A stretch of DNA of 64,000 bases from Proteles cristata cristata. Its lineage: Eukaryota; Chordata; Mammalia; Carnivora; Hyaenidae. The stretch is from positions 558,001-622,000 of the forward strand of contig JAESUZ010003110.1 in NCBI GenBank assembly GCA_017311185.1, in the 5' to 3' direction. Positions 46,346-58,090 of the stretch are shown here, piece after piece; within the stretch, counting starts at the first letter, position 1, and every line of letters starts with the position of its first letter. A program made the translations under genes and the position numbers. The notes under the pieces are model-generated. The model did no database searches. It was not told the DNA's origin and worked only from the letters and a program-made list of their open reading frames with translations.

Positions 46346-46919
46346 ATTTACCCACCTGCAGAGAGTCTATCCATCCTGCCCAGAACGTTCTCGCAGAGCC
46401 TCCAGGTGAAAGGTACAGGAAAACCACCAGCAGGAAAGGAGGCCCTAAGAGCACACTGAGATTCACCAGACCCTAGTCAGAGGGAAGCAGGAAGAGAGGC
46501 CAAACGATGGCACCCAGGGTCCAGAGGGGCGGGGTCTCAAAACAACTCAATAACTTCCTACAGAGAAGAACGTGGGGAAGGCACACCGCCCTCATCCCTT
46601 GATGCTCACTAGCTTACTCTCCATCTGTTAATAACCTACTGTGTGTGACCAATTCTAGAAAAGTAGGACCGCGCTTGAATGGTGCCCCATCGAGGTGGGC
46701 TAATCGTCAACACTCCCCTGCACTGCTGCACTTGACTGCTTTCCTTTCCAGAACTTCACACAACTTTGAGGTACATACTGGGTTTTCTACCAGTGCCCCT
46801 CGCCTCTCCTGGACTGCGTACCACCTGCAAGGAGAGACCACCATCCACGGCGTCCTCAACGTCTGGCACCATGTCTGGAACAAAGAAGGCCTTCAATGCA
46901 TCTGTTTTCCAGAACCAGC

Positions 46920-47580
46920 ATTTTTGAGATATTATCCACATGCCATAAAATTCACTCTTTTAAAGTACACCATTTGATGGTTTTAGTCCATTCACTGAAC
47001 CGTGCGACTCACCACTATCTACTTCCAGAACATTTTCATCACCCCAGAAAGAAACCGTGTACCTATTAGCGGTCACTCCCCATTGCCCCTCACCGTTCCC
47101 CCCGCCCCCGTCTCTGGCAACCACTAATCTACTATCTCCCTCTATGGATTTGCTTATTCTGAACATTTCATATAAACAGAACCACACAGTATGTGGCTGG
47201 CCTTTCATGTCTGAAAGAATTCACTTAGCATGATATTTTCAAGATTCATCTATGTAGTAACATTTATCAGTGCTTCCTTCCTCTTTATCGCAAAATAACA
47301 TTCCACTGCATAGAATACCACATTTAATATATCCATTCATTGGTCAATAGACATTATTTCTGCCTTTTGGCTACTATGAATAACGTGGCTTATTTGCTTC
47401 CAAGTTTTATATTTGGAGGTAGGTTTCCACCTTCACTTCACCTGCCTACAATGGAACTACTGGGTCATCTCGTACCTCTGTTTTTAACCCTTTAACTGCC
47501 AGACTGTCTTCTAAGGCAGCCGCACGATTTTACATTCCCCTCGGCAATGTACGAAGGTTCTGATTTCTCAGTGCATTTTT
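46920..47580 (-). mobile_element. Old L1 3' end, sense with ZBTB16
   Basis: On the plus strand the order 'gccataaaattcactctttt', 'gaacattttcatcacccc', 'tatggatttgcttattctg', 'tatccattcattggtcaat' and 'atgtacgaaggttctgattt' is the reverse complement of an L1 ORF2 end and 3' UTR. It parallels the L1 at 4095-5380. No coding frame survives. Confidence 0.8.
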
Positions 47581-48047
47581 GGACTAAAGGAATCAATGAA
47601 TGAGGATTCCTTCTGCTGTCGAAGCCAGCAGAGAAGGGAATAAACTTCCAAGGCTCCTCTGGTAAACTGGCATCTTCATCTGCAGACGTGACATGCCACA
47701 CTTGTGTTGAACAGAAATCCTAAAGAAGGCTATTTATATTTAGCTCATTCCAGGGAGAGAGAATCAAATGAAAAATTAAGACAAGGAAAGGAAAACACCA
47801 CACAGCTCCAAGCGGGCACTACCTTCGGCCTTCGCATGTGATTTCAACCCCTACCCTCCACCCCGTGTCCGGGCTCAAAAATTTAATAACACGCGCTTCT
47901 TAAACAGATTTAGATGAAAAACGAGGAGCAGGATCCCAGCTCAGCGGCAGCTGACTTTGATTTGGTCGACAGTGAGGGGAGCTCTATTTGACAGCCCTGC
48001 TGTCTGTGACAAGAAGCTTGGAAATGTATTTAATAATACTTAAAACC

Positions 48048-48049
<2 letters not shown>

Positions 48050-48083
<34 letters not shown>
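48050..48083 (+). repeat. (CA)n microsatellite
   Basis: About 16 CA units within AT-rich unique sequence. Confidence 0.96.
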
Positions 48084-48087
<4 letters not shown>

Positions 48088-48590
48088 CAAAAATGTTGCA
48101 GGCAAACCCAGGAGGGAGACCCACAGAACTGGAAATAACTAAGAACATGGGCGAGCCGAGAGCAAGCGCTGGCTTCCCTTCCTGAGCTTGCTGGGGGATG
48201 GGGGGCAGGGTCCTGGAGCAGGCTTCGAGGACAAATTTTGTTAAGGGCTCCCCAAACTTCTCTTCCCCCCTTGCCTTCCTTTGTAAAAAGAAGGCAGCCG
48301 TATTCCTTTCTGCACAGACTCCTTGCAAAGAACAAACAAACAAAGGCCGGGACAGAGCAAGGCCCCTTGCAAGCTGCAGGTAATTAAAACGGCCTGTAAA
48401 TGCCCCAGCAGAAAGCACTTCAAAGAGACAGTAATTCCAGCAATGGCCAGTCAAGACCGTGTGGTGTAAAAATTATGAGTTTTCCCAACAGGGAGCTCTG
48501 TGTGAAAAGGACAGGGTTTGGTGGCAAAGGGAGGTGAGCCACACAGAAGAGGATGACAACTGGTGTCCGCACCCAGTGTGCAAGGGAGGG

Positions 48591-48660
48591 AGTGTGTGTG
48601 TGTGTGTGTGGCACGCACGTGAGCAAGAGAGAGGGGGACGGTGTGCGTGCGTATGTGTGA
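48591..48660 (+). repeat. (TG)n repeat, interrupted
   Basis: gtgtgtgtgtgtgtgtgtgtg is followed by gcacgcacgtgag and gtgtgcgtgcgtatgtgtg. Confidence 0.92.
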
Positions 48661-48769
48661 GAGCACACATTTATCAATGCCGAGACGCTCCGAGCGTGTG
48701 GGCATGGAGATAAAGGGCAAAATAAAATAAAAGCAACAGATACGTATCCTCTCCCCTGCTGGGCCTTCT

Positions 48770-48915
48770 CGTCACGGGGAGGATTCACAGGCGGCTCCGC
48801 GGGCTCCTGATTTGGGAGCCGAGCCGGGCACGGCGTGCGGGAAATGCCGAATGCCAGCCAACCCGGGCCCAACGATGGCCAGGGTGCGGTCGGCTCTCTG
48901 GACGTGCGTGGGTCC
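48770..48915 (+). promoter_or_regulatory. Small intronic CpG cluster
   Basis: About 16 CpGs occur within 146 bp (ggcggctccgcggg, gccgagccgggcacggcgtgcgg, tgcggtcggc). This is far denser than flanking intron. It could be an unmethylated regulatory element, but no TATA, initiator or exon is evident. Confidence 0.3.
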
Positions 48916-50059
48916 TTTCCACCTGGCCGAGATGCATGCTTACCATGGGCTACGCTGTCTTACAAGAGGATGGAGAAGGGAAATTCTGGAACCTGACCCT
49001 GACTGCACCTGCTGGATCTTCTGTGCTACCTGCCTGGTGCCCTGGGCTCATACAATGCTATGACCACACACATCACAGAGGTGGCAACCTCCATGCACGG
49101 GGACTCTGGGCTCCCTCTTTCAACACAGAAAAGCCAGGCTGACACGCATGGTGGTAATCACCTGACCACAGCACTGTACATCTTTTTTAAAAGGCCTGTC
49201 GCTGGTGTATTTTTTTGCCTGTATTTTCCCTCCAGAGCCCTGATCACCTCAAAGAGACATCTCACCAGGCATGGGAACCCCCATGGCCCTTCGGCCCCCA
49301 AAGCTGGTCCACGTTACCCCTATCTTTTGACCTGTGTCTACTGCTGCACCAACGGCACTCAGGCTGCACCTGCTTGCGTGTCCGTCTCTCGGACTACATG
49401 TACAAGTACCCAAAAGCAAGCCTGGCCTCATCTCTCTGCACTGTCAAGGCCAGCAAAGGCATAGCACTGGTGGTCGCTGAAGGCAGGTTTTGGGCCAGTG
49501 GGTGGGCGTGTGCATCTTGGCCACGCTGCGGGTCATGCATGGGTCAGGACCTGCACAGACAGCGTCCAGCGTCCCGCGTCCAGCCAGCCTGGCACCCAAC
49601 TGCTCCTCGCTGTCCCCAGCCGGCCGAGCATGCACGTGGTCATGGGAGCCCGCAGAGGGAAGGTAGACGTGCCCCCGTGCTCACCGAGGCAGCACAGGGC
49701 CGACACCAGCCAGGGGCTTTATTTCCCCATAAACCAGATCCCGCTCTGCCTCCCTCACAGCGCCACTCACTAACTCCTCTCTGACATTGCTGGCTTTAAG
49801 CCCACACATAAAAACGTCCTTTACTATTTTTATTTAATGAGCTTTCATTTTCCTCCCCCTCTTCGTAAATGAGAAAGGAAAGCCCCCCTCCTAATGGGGA
49901 TGGGGGAGAGGAAACAAAGTGGAATCTTTTTAAAATGGGCCATAACTTCATGAAAAGCTTTCTCCTCACCAACACCCCCCACATCCACGCCACCCCACCC
50001 CCACCCCCTCATGTCCCTATATCCCCCACTCTGCATCCCCCCTTCTCACCATTCAAAAC

Positions 50060-50445
50060 AAGATGCATGGATTTTGGACATTTGATTACTTTTAAGTATA
50101 TATTTTTCCCTCAAATAGACTGAATACAATGGTTAAGAAATGTGACAGAAAACTATTCTGAGTCATTTATTGCCTTAATACCCACCTTTGTCCAACAGGC
50201 AGTTTTGACAACAGCGATAAATTCCAAATTTATGTCAACAGAGCATATGTTGAACACCTCATTTCTGAGCTAAAGCGGCATGCTGCCCTATAAATCACCG
50301 TTCTGTTTGAAATGAAAGTAGATTACAGGCCTGTGTTATTGAGCAGTTAGAGCTATAGTCATATAAATCAGAACTTTTAACTCTAGGCAATCCGTTGTGC
50401 AATTAACTAAAGGGTACTTTGTCATTTCAAGGCTTGTGCACAGGC
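50060..50445. promoter_or_regulatory. Strong candidate conserved non-coding element (intron 2)
   Basis: Nearly 400 bp of repeat-free AT-rich sequence: gatgcatggattttgg, gagtcatttattgcc, cctataaatcaccg, gtcatataaatcag, gcaattaactaaag. It has the strongest developmental-enhancer look in the window. Confidence 0.4.
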
Positions 50446-50950
50446 TTGGCAGGGCTCAGAGCTTCTAGGGAAGGGGGTGGGAAGGAAAAAAGTTTTTAGG
50501 CAACAGGAAGGTTCTAGGCTGCTGATCCACCCCACCCACCCCACACCGCCTCATCCCCTGGCCACCATGGCGAGGACCGGCCAACATGGCACCCTAGGCA
50601 AGGCGACCTCACAATCGCATCTGCCACAAAGACAACCTCACACCGAGGACTGTCACCGAGTTGGTTCTGGATGTCAAGCACCTTCTCATTCGTTGGCAGA
50701 GAGTTTCCTGGACACGAGCCACGGGCACAACATTGTCTTGGGTGCTAAGATGATGCTGGAGACATGAGAATTAGTAAGAGTAATGCCAAAGACAATATTA
50801 AAATGATGTTGATTAATGCAAAAGTGTTAGAAGACTCCTAGACCTATCTGAGGCACTATGCACTTTGATGCATCACTTCATCCAGTCCTCAGAACAACCC
50901 TAGGAGGCCTTTATTTTTATTCTGTTTTGCTGAGACAGAAACTGAGGCAT

Positions 50951-51127
50951 GGGAGTGCCAGGGTGGCTCAGTCAGCTAAGCATTCAACTCATGATTTTGG
51001 CTCAGGTCATGATCCCAGAGTCGTGGGATCGAGCCCTGTGTTGGGCTCTGTGCTGAGCATGGAGCCTGCTTGAGATACTCTCTCTCTCTTCCTCTGCCCC
51101 TCTCCCCTTCTCCCCAGCCCACACTCG
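50951..51127 (+). mobile_element. CAN-SINE with 3' end replaced by purine repeat
   Basis: The head gtgccagggtggctcagtca is followed by a CT-rich segment. Instead of AATAAA/poly(A), the 3' end runs into the GGAA/AAAAG tract, which probably grew from the A-rich tail. Confidence 0.9.
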
Positions 51128-51258
51128 AAAGAAAGGAAGGAAGGAAGGAAGGAAGGAAGGAAGGAAGGAAGGAAGGAAGGAAGGAAGGAAGGAAGGAAGG
51201 AAGGAAGAAAAGAAAAGAAAAGAAAAGAAAAGAAAAGAAAAGAAAAGAAAAGAAAGAG
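51127..51258 (+). repeat. 132-nt uninterrupted homopurine tract: (GGAA)~18 then (AAAAG)~10
   Basis: No pyrimidine occurs from 51127 to 51258. The tract holds about 74 nt of GGAA repeats followed by about 48 nt of AAAAG repeats. In the ZBTB16 pre-mRNA this reads as a long polypyrimidine run. Expected to be length-polymorphic and triplex-prone. Confidence 0.97.
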
Positions 51259-51319
51259 CATGTCTCTAACCTAATTGGGCCATGTAGAATAAAAATATTT
51301 TTTAAAAAAAGAAGAAACT

Positions 51320-51538
51320 GGGGCACTTGAGTGGCTCAGTCAGTTAAGCGTCCGACTTCGGCTCAGGACACGATCTTCCCGTTTGTGAGTTCCAGTCCCA
51401 CGTCAGGCTTTGTGCTGACAGCTCAGAGCCTGGAGCCTGCTTTGGATTCTGTGTCTCCCTCTCTCTCTGCCCCTCCCCTGCTCACCTCTGTCTCTGTCTC
51501 TCTCTAAAATAAACATTAAAAGATTTTCTTTAAAAAAG
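51320..51538 (+). mobile_element. CAN-SINE
   Basis: The head ggggcacttgagtggctcag, 'gctcagagcctggagcctgc' block, CT-rich middle and 'aaaataaacattaaaag' tail are present. Confidence 0.93.
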
Positions 51539-51644
51539 GAGAAACGGAGGCACAAAGAAGTAAACAACCTGCCAGAAGCCATAAAGCTTGTAAGAGGCAG
51601 AGCCTGACATAAACCAAGTTCATGGTGCCCAAAAGTTTAACAAC

Positions 51645-51760
51645 TCAGATGCTGACGCTGATCCTGACTGCAAATTCCAGCTTTACCCCTTAGTAGCTTT
51701 AAGACACTGGGGCTCTGTAAGCCTCAGTTTCCTCATCTGTCGGGGGGAGGGGGGTGATAA
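51645..51760 (+). mobile_element. MIR core fragment
   Basis: 'ttccagctttaccccttagtagctttaagacactgg' and 'gcctcagtttcctcatctgtc' are the MIR core and 3' motif. Confidence 0.75.
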
Positions 51761-51779
51761 AATTGTTACTTCAGAGGGC

Positions 51780-53109
51780 AGGAAAATGACATTGTGCACG
51801 TAAAAGACTAAACACAGCCTTAAGAACACAGTGTCTTAAACCAATGTCAGCTAGCGTAAGGCTGAACAAGAAAGACGAACCCTGTCGCCGCCTGGCCAGT
51901 TCACGACCAGGCTGGTGAGGAAGAGACAGAGGAAGAATCTTGAAAGGAGGATGTAGGGATGGGTCAACGCAGCAACAAGCAGTCAAGTTTAAGTGCACAG
52001 AAGAGAGTGAGTCAGCAGCGGGCGGTGTGGCTGGTGGCGGCCTGAGGACACGGTGAGACTGGCTCGTCCCTTGGGACTTTGCAGGCTCTGGGAGGCTCTA
52101 TCTACCCATGTCAGGGAATACTGAAAACGGAGAGGCCTCGGAGGAGAGGGATTTCCGTGTAATGGGGGCACCGCACGCGCTAAGACCTGCCATCAGGAAC
52201 CAGCCGTGCCGGGCCAGCCCGCGGGAGCTCGGCGCAGTCCTCTCCAGAGGTCAGGCGGAGGAGCGCGCGGGGTGAGCTGCAGGCTCACGCAGTGGTCTGG
52301 ATTATGCAGAGCCCTGAGACACAGGCCGGCTTCACCGCGGTCGTAAAGCAGCCGCCAGACCCCCTCCTTGGTACCGTGGGGCCAGCTGGGAACGGAAGGC
52401 TCAGGGCACCTGAGGACCGTGGAAAAGGAAGGACAGAGGCAAGTCTACAAGTACCACACAGAGAACGAAGGGCTGTCCAGAGACGGCAGTTGGGCCAGGC
52501 TTCCGAAACAAAATGCCAACACCCCTGCCGTGTGCCTGTAAGACGCTTCTGTGCTCCCAAGAGAGTCCAGGCAGAGAGAAGTCAGACCAAAGTGCCTGAA
52601 TCTATTGACCAGCCCCGGTGCCTGGCTCTGTGGAGTACACGTGACCTTGAAGGAGCTCAAGCGAGCCGCTGCCTCTGTCTGCTACCGGCAGCCACGTCTC
52701 CCCGATTCAAGAGGCCAACGTCTACTCACGAGGATGCTGATGGAAAAAACGATGCGCTGTGGAGGAGCCACGGCGTTCCTTCCTTCCCTTTGTCACCCTG
52801 AGCAGGTCACCAACGCAACACGGTCAGAGGGGGCAAGACACGCAGGTCCCCTTTCTCTCTCAGGAGCCCAGACAGGTTGAAAATCAGTTTGGTGTTTGCT
52901 TGGCCCAGCGGGTGATACCAGAGCAGCACAGGACAATAACCTGCCCCTGAAAACTTACCACCTAAAGATGATACACAACAGAACATAAACTAGTTCTTAA
53001 CCCGCGCACACAAGTGGTGGGTCCTGACTATGATCGCCACACGCTGAGTCCATGGGAATCAGAGGCCCAGAGGCCTCCTTGAGAAAGTGGGTTCGAGGCT
53101 GGGCTCCGA
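51780..53109. other. Unique intron 2 sequence with CpG-dense patch
   Basis: About 17 CpGs fall within 52168-52300 (gcaccgcacgcgc, cagcccgcgggagctcggcgc, gaggagcgcgcgg). A near-GRE agaacacagtgtctt lies at 51823-51837, one base off the relaxed consensus. Confidence 0.4.
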
Positions 53110-53124
53110 AGACACCAAGGATCA

Positions 53125-53335
53125 GGGCGTCTGGGTGGCTCAGTCGGTTAAGCGTCTGACTCTTGATTTCGACTCAGGTCATGATCTCATGGTTCGTGGG
53201 TTCGAGCCTCGCATCAGGCTCTGCGCTGACAGCGTGGAGCCTGCTTAGGATTCTCCCTCTCTCCCTCTGGCCCTCCCCCGTCTCTTTCTAAATAAGTAAA
53301 TAAATAATTTTAATAAAAACTAAAAAAAAAAAAAA
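53125..53335 (+). mobile_element. CAN-SINE
   Basis: A 15-bp duplication agacaccaaggatca (53110-53124) and agacaccaagaatca (53336-53350) flanks a full body with AATAAA tail. Confidence 0.95.
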
Positions 53336-54424
53336 AGACACCAAGAATCAAGCAGGCAGAGGAAAAGGCACTTCAGATGAGGGTGTAACAGGCACTAGAA
53401 AAGCATCATTCCTGCACATGGTGGGGGTAGGGGGCCAGGCTAGGGACAGGTTGAGTGGGAGCTGAGCTGGGTACCGTGGAGTCCATGAACGGAGTTTAGC
53501 CCAGTTAGGAGTTAGCACTAGGACGGGAGAAGGTGGGGTTCAGAGCAGGCACACAGAGAGCCGTCACAGGTCCCCAGTGGGGGTGGGGTTGGGGGTAGGG
53601 GACATGAGGACAGTGGTGGCTCCAGAGCAGAGGTCGGCCACGCTCCAGAAGCCGGCGAAGACCGTCCTTCCTTCATGACATACGGCACCGAAGGACATCT
53701 GGCCTTGGACACTGGCCAGACCCTCCCTGACTTCCCCCACAGCCTCCCATTCACAGACAAGTGGATTCCACGCAGGGCAGCAGGGTGACGGCGCCTTCCT
53801 GCCACCCACTCTGTGTCTGGTCACTTGCCAGGGTGCTCGGTCTTGCTCTATAGCTGAATGTCAACAAAGCAAGAAGAGGCCGGCCAGGAAGCGCCACCCT
53901 AAGAATCCCCTACTTCACGCACGTGGACGACCAGGCAGTGGACCCACAGCACACCCCTTCTCTCACCATCTGGCTGAGCAAACGGCTGGTGTCTGGTGAG
54001 AAAGAAGGGAGGGGGGGCCAAAAAAAGGAAAATCGGGAAATCTCTTAGATTTGTCTAATATCTGAAAAGTTGGAGGGCAGACGAAAATGTGCAAGTTCCA
54101 TTTAGAAAATCTTTCAGGAACTATTACAGTAAAACGAGGCTTCTGGCTTCCAAATAAAGCTGAAACAATCGTACAGAAGAGGCAGGCAGAGCTGGCTCAC
54201 AGAGGATCCTTGGAGCGGGCCGGGAAGGGCGATAAAAATAGTGACTGGAGACACACAGGCAGTTGTGAGGAGCCCGGGGGTCGCAGGGAGGCCCCCTTCC
54301 CCGGGAACAGCTTGACCAGTGAGCATTGGGAGGTCCACAGCTCAAAGAAACAGCCTAGAAGAAGTAGACGTGTGGCCTCCGTATTCTAGGGCCTCATTCC
54401 CACATGTCACTTGTGCTCCATGCT

Positions 54425-54770
54425 TTTCATCTTATAAATCCTCACAGAACCACCTATGGAGGAGGAAGAGGTTGGCTCCACCTTGATTTGAGACAGAAAA
54501 CTGGGCGGAAAAGACAGGTGAGGAATAAGACAGTGGGGGTATGAGCAGGGAGCTCCCCTAAGAGGAAGGAAACAGGGAGCCACGGTTCCATTCGTTCGAG
54601 CTGACAAATATTTATTGCCTACTAAATGCAAGGCATGGTGTCAGCCACCGTGGAAAGGTGCAAAGAAATGTAATACACAGGCTGTACCCTCAAGGACCTT
54701 AAAACTTAGTAGGAAACCCAACACGTATGCATGTGAAAGATGAAAAACCAGCGCAAGCCAGTAACACACG
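54425..54770 (-). mobile_element. MIR and L2 fragments, minus orientation
   Basis: A MIR-like piece lies at 54425-54500. L2-like sequence follows at 54600-54770 ('tatttattgcctactaaatgcaaggcatggtgtcagcc', 'accctcaaggaccttaaaac'). Confidence 0.5.
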
Positions 54771-55211
54771 ACAGGAACGGGGGAGAGGAAGGGCTAAGTG
54801 CCAGCTGAAGATGCTGGAAGTTGCGAATGTGGGCTCCAAGCAACAAAGCAGAAAATAGCCCCTTCTCCCTCCAAGGTTTATTGCTGTCTGGGACAGCAAG
54901 CCCCCACGTGTCCCTCCTGCAGCTCTTACATCCCCTCCTGCTTTACCGCAAACGTCTAAGTCTGTCAAACTAGAAACGCTAAGCCTACGTACTCTTCAAT
55001 CACATGGCCAGCTTTCCTCTAAAATGGAAACCCTCCGGTTAAAACCTAGTGGTCTAAAAGCCATCCCCTGCTCTCCCATGCCACCTGCTTTCCTTTCCAT
55101 CTGGGAAAGAGGGCCACAGGTGGGCCGGCCTATCAATACCTCCCTGTCCCTGACAGGCCACTCCCCAAGCCACCCAACAGGCCACTTCCTTGCTCGCTGT
55201 CTTCTTCCCTT

Positions 55212-55416
55212 TCTTAAGTTTATTTATTTTGAGAGAGAAAAGGAGAGAGCATGAGCAAGGGAGAGCCAGAGAGAGAGGGAGAGAGAGAATCCCAAGCAGG
55301 CTCTGTGCTCTTGGCGCAGAGCCCAACATGGGGCTCAATTTCACCAACTGTGAGATCATGACCCAAGCCAAAACCAAGGGTTGGATGAGTAACTGACCGA
55401 GCCACCAGGATGCCCC
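55212..55416 (-). mobile_element. CAN-SINE, minus orientation (sense with ZBTB16)
   Basis: The plus strand shows 'aagtttatttattttgagag', a GA-rich middle and the reversed head 'gagccaccaggatgcccc'. In the transcript orientation its tail reads AATAAATAAA. No clear target-site duplication was found. Confidence 0.9.
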
Positions 55417-55419
55417 GCC

Positions 55420-57585
55420 CGATGCCGGCTTTAAGAGCTCCCAGGAGAGCAGTGCTCACCTGAGCCATCCCCAGCCGACCTCTTGCCCAATGCAGAGCAT
55501 GGGACTGGCCACGCTCATCACCAAAACAGCGGAAAGTGCTCAGAGCCGCCAGGCAGGACCTTCTCCCAACTCTGCACCATCCACTGCAGGAGGAAGGGCA
55601 CTCCATCGTGGTCTCAGAACTTCCAATGGACTAGTTCTCCATCGGCACCACTACACTGTTTCCTCCACAGCCTCCACCCTTCTCTCTGCCCAAAAACAAG
55701 GACACGGTCCATCTTAATGAGATAAACTACAACAGGGTGGACAGGGTACTCCGCAGCCCTTCCAGAAGACACAGTCTAACTCACATGCTAACTGTCCTGC
55801 CAGAAATCTCCAGGCCTCTTTCTACCAAGCTGGGGCCTGGAAGGATCTGGACATGTCATGGCCTGGAAATCCTCAGATCTAGTCATATCAATACTTCATT
55901 GCTATCTGAACATCCACATTGTGTGTGTACCCGTGTGTATCCACATTCAGTGTACCCATGTGGCCAAGTCCCGTCTCCGGTGAGGCTGAGAGATGGAAAG
56001 TTCCATGGGCAGCCTGCCCACTTTTCTTGCTTACTCAAGATCTCTTTCCTTCCCAAGACACCTGCATCTTGGAGAGGACAGGACAACGGGGGAGAAGGGG
56101 AGCAGGGAGTGGGCTGCAAGAGCTTCTTTAACAGGCTGGTGGCTGTGACCTTAATCATGACAATGAGGTTTCATTTCTCTTTTGGTAGAGAGATGAGAGC
56201 AGCAGACTTCAAATGGTAGATAACGGTTGGTCTCCTGAACAATGTACCCCAAAGGTCACCCCAGCACATAAGAAATAAAGAAGATCCAGGTGCAGTGTCT
56301 GTCTCCATAACAGTTTAACCTTCTAAGAGGCCGAAGGTCTGGGAGGTCCCTGGGCCTTCTATGCATCCAGGAATAAACGTATTCAAGCATTACAGACAGA
56401 TCGCCTAGAATATGTGTAAAGACTTCCAGAGAAGAAATGCCACATAGGACATGGGGCAATTGTGGAGATCTGGAGAGCAGGAGAGAGGACAGTTAAGAGC
56501 TGTCATAAAGCCCAGAGACTCACCAGCCCGACCTTCAAGGAGACTCATGCCCTTCAGTTAAATCTACACTTGAATTTTAAAATAAAACTAAAGACGTCTA
56601 AGACAAAGACATCCTTAGGAGACCCGTGACTGGGAGTAAAACGCCCCAAACCAAACCTGTCAACTGGCGACGTTCTACCTGACGATTAGTTTCATTCATC
56701 TCTAACCCTCGAAATCTGATCTCTGTAACTACCACACAATTCACCCCCAGCCCCCAAGCTGACAATACGAGAAAGACAAGAATCTTAGCCTGTTCCAAAG
56801 CCACTAGGGAGAAAAGCTCTCGGAGGGTCACAAACTCGTGAGATCTTGCACAGACCACATGAGTTTCCGAAGCCCGTTTCCCCATGTGTCAAACGAGGAT
56901 GGTCTTTCTGACTCTGACAGCCTATGGACAGATCTGTGATCTATGAGCTCATGAGCCCCTCCCTTTATGGAGGCAAGAGACCCCATGTCTATAGCTGCTC
57001 CTGGGTGGCCTTACACAGAGCACCATCACTCTCCAACCAGTGGTAAATAACCACCACAAAATGCCAAGACAGAAGGCTAATGCTATTTTTAGCCCTTCCT
57101 GGGAGAATCTACTTATTTTTAAAACATCCACCAGGTTGTTCATACAAGGAAGACCAGTTAACAGAAGGACCTGAGCGAGGGAAGGCAGAGAACGACGTCA
57201 GAAGTTCACACATCACTGCCATCAGGGTCCAAGCCCATGGCTGTCTCCCAAGGCGAAAGGATTTCAACTGAATTCCATGCCACCTACCTCCCTTATTTAG
57301 TCAGAGCCCCACCATGACGTTCCAACCCCACAGAGTGGATTCACGGCTCTGCAGAGGGGAGCCATCCCACAAGAAGGACTGAAGCACAGGGAAAGAGTAG
57401 GGTGCTCTCCTCAGAGTTGCACAAGAAGCTGGGCAGGGTAAGAATCAGTCCTGCTTGGCTTCCCAGGGAGGGGTGAGAAAGGGCACTTCTTGCTGCAGGA
57501 GCTTTTGAGAACAGTAGATATAAGGGCACCAGCACCCAATGGCCCTGAGGACCAGCCATCCAATCTTCTTCCACCTTGCTGTATT
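55420..57585. other. Mostly unique intron 2 sequence
   Basis: Only a MIR remnant near 56.8 kb was recognised. No exon is evident. Confidence 0.55.
56815..56935 (+). mobile_element. MIR core fragment, diverged
   Basis: 'ccgtttccccatgtgtcaaacgaggatgg' is the MIR 3' motif. Confidence 0.55.
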
Positions 57586-58090
57586 AGTTTCTTTTGGCTG
57601 CTGTAACAAACAACCCTAGATCTAGCAGCTTACAACAATACAAACGTATGAGCTCACAGTTCTGTGGACAATAAGTTTAAAATCAGTCTCCTGGGCTAAA
57701 ATCAAGGAGCCGGCAGGCCCGCATGCCCTTGGAACGGTCTAGGAGAGCTTCTAGAAGCTGTGGCCTCTTCATCATCCTCAAAGCCATGGACCTCAGGCTG
57801 AGTCTCTCCCAGGCTTCCCCCTCTGGTCTCAGCTTCCGTCCCCACGTCTTCTTGAACTCTGACACTGACTCTTCTGGCCCCCTCCCTCTTCTGCATTTAA
57901 GGGCCGCCGTAGCGGGCTCAGTGGCTACTCTGGACCCACCTGGAATAATCAAAGATGATTTCTCTACTTTTAAGCCAGCCCATTAGCAATCTTCTTTCCT
58001 TTTTGCCAATAACCTAACACATTCACGGGTTCCAGGGATTGGGATGTGGACATCTCAGGGCGGGGGCACCGTCCTTTCTATCAAACTCAC
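57586..58090 (-). mobile_element. Solo LTR, MLT1/MaLR-like, minus orientation
   Basis: The block begins 'tgtattagtttcttttggctgctgtaac', has 'agctcacagttctg' and 'gggattgggatgtggacatc', and ends 'ctttctatcaaac'. It is the reverse complement of a MaLR-type LTR. No internal viral genes are present and it is an ancient, inert relic. Confidence 0.7.

Larger units (their letters stand above)
50845..51640 (-). mobile_element. MIR, minus orientation, split by two CAN-SINEs and a homopurine tract
   Basis: The left part is 'gcatcacttcatccagtcctcagaacaaccc...agacagaaactgagg'. The right part is 'aaacggaggcacaaagaagtaaacaacctgccagaagcc'. Confidence 0.7.

Noticed and set aside
51127..51258. CRISPR-like or telomeric array
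   Set aside because: The units are 4-5 bp microsatellite repeats with no spacers. This is a eukaryotic intron.
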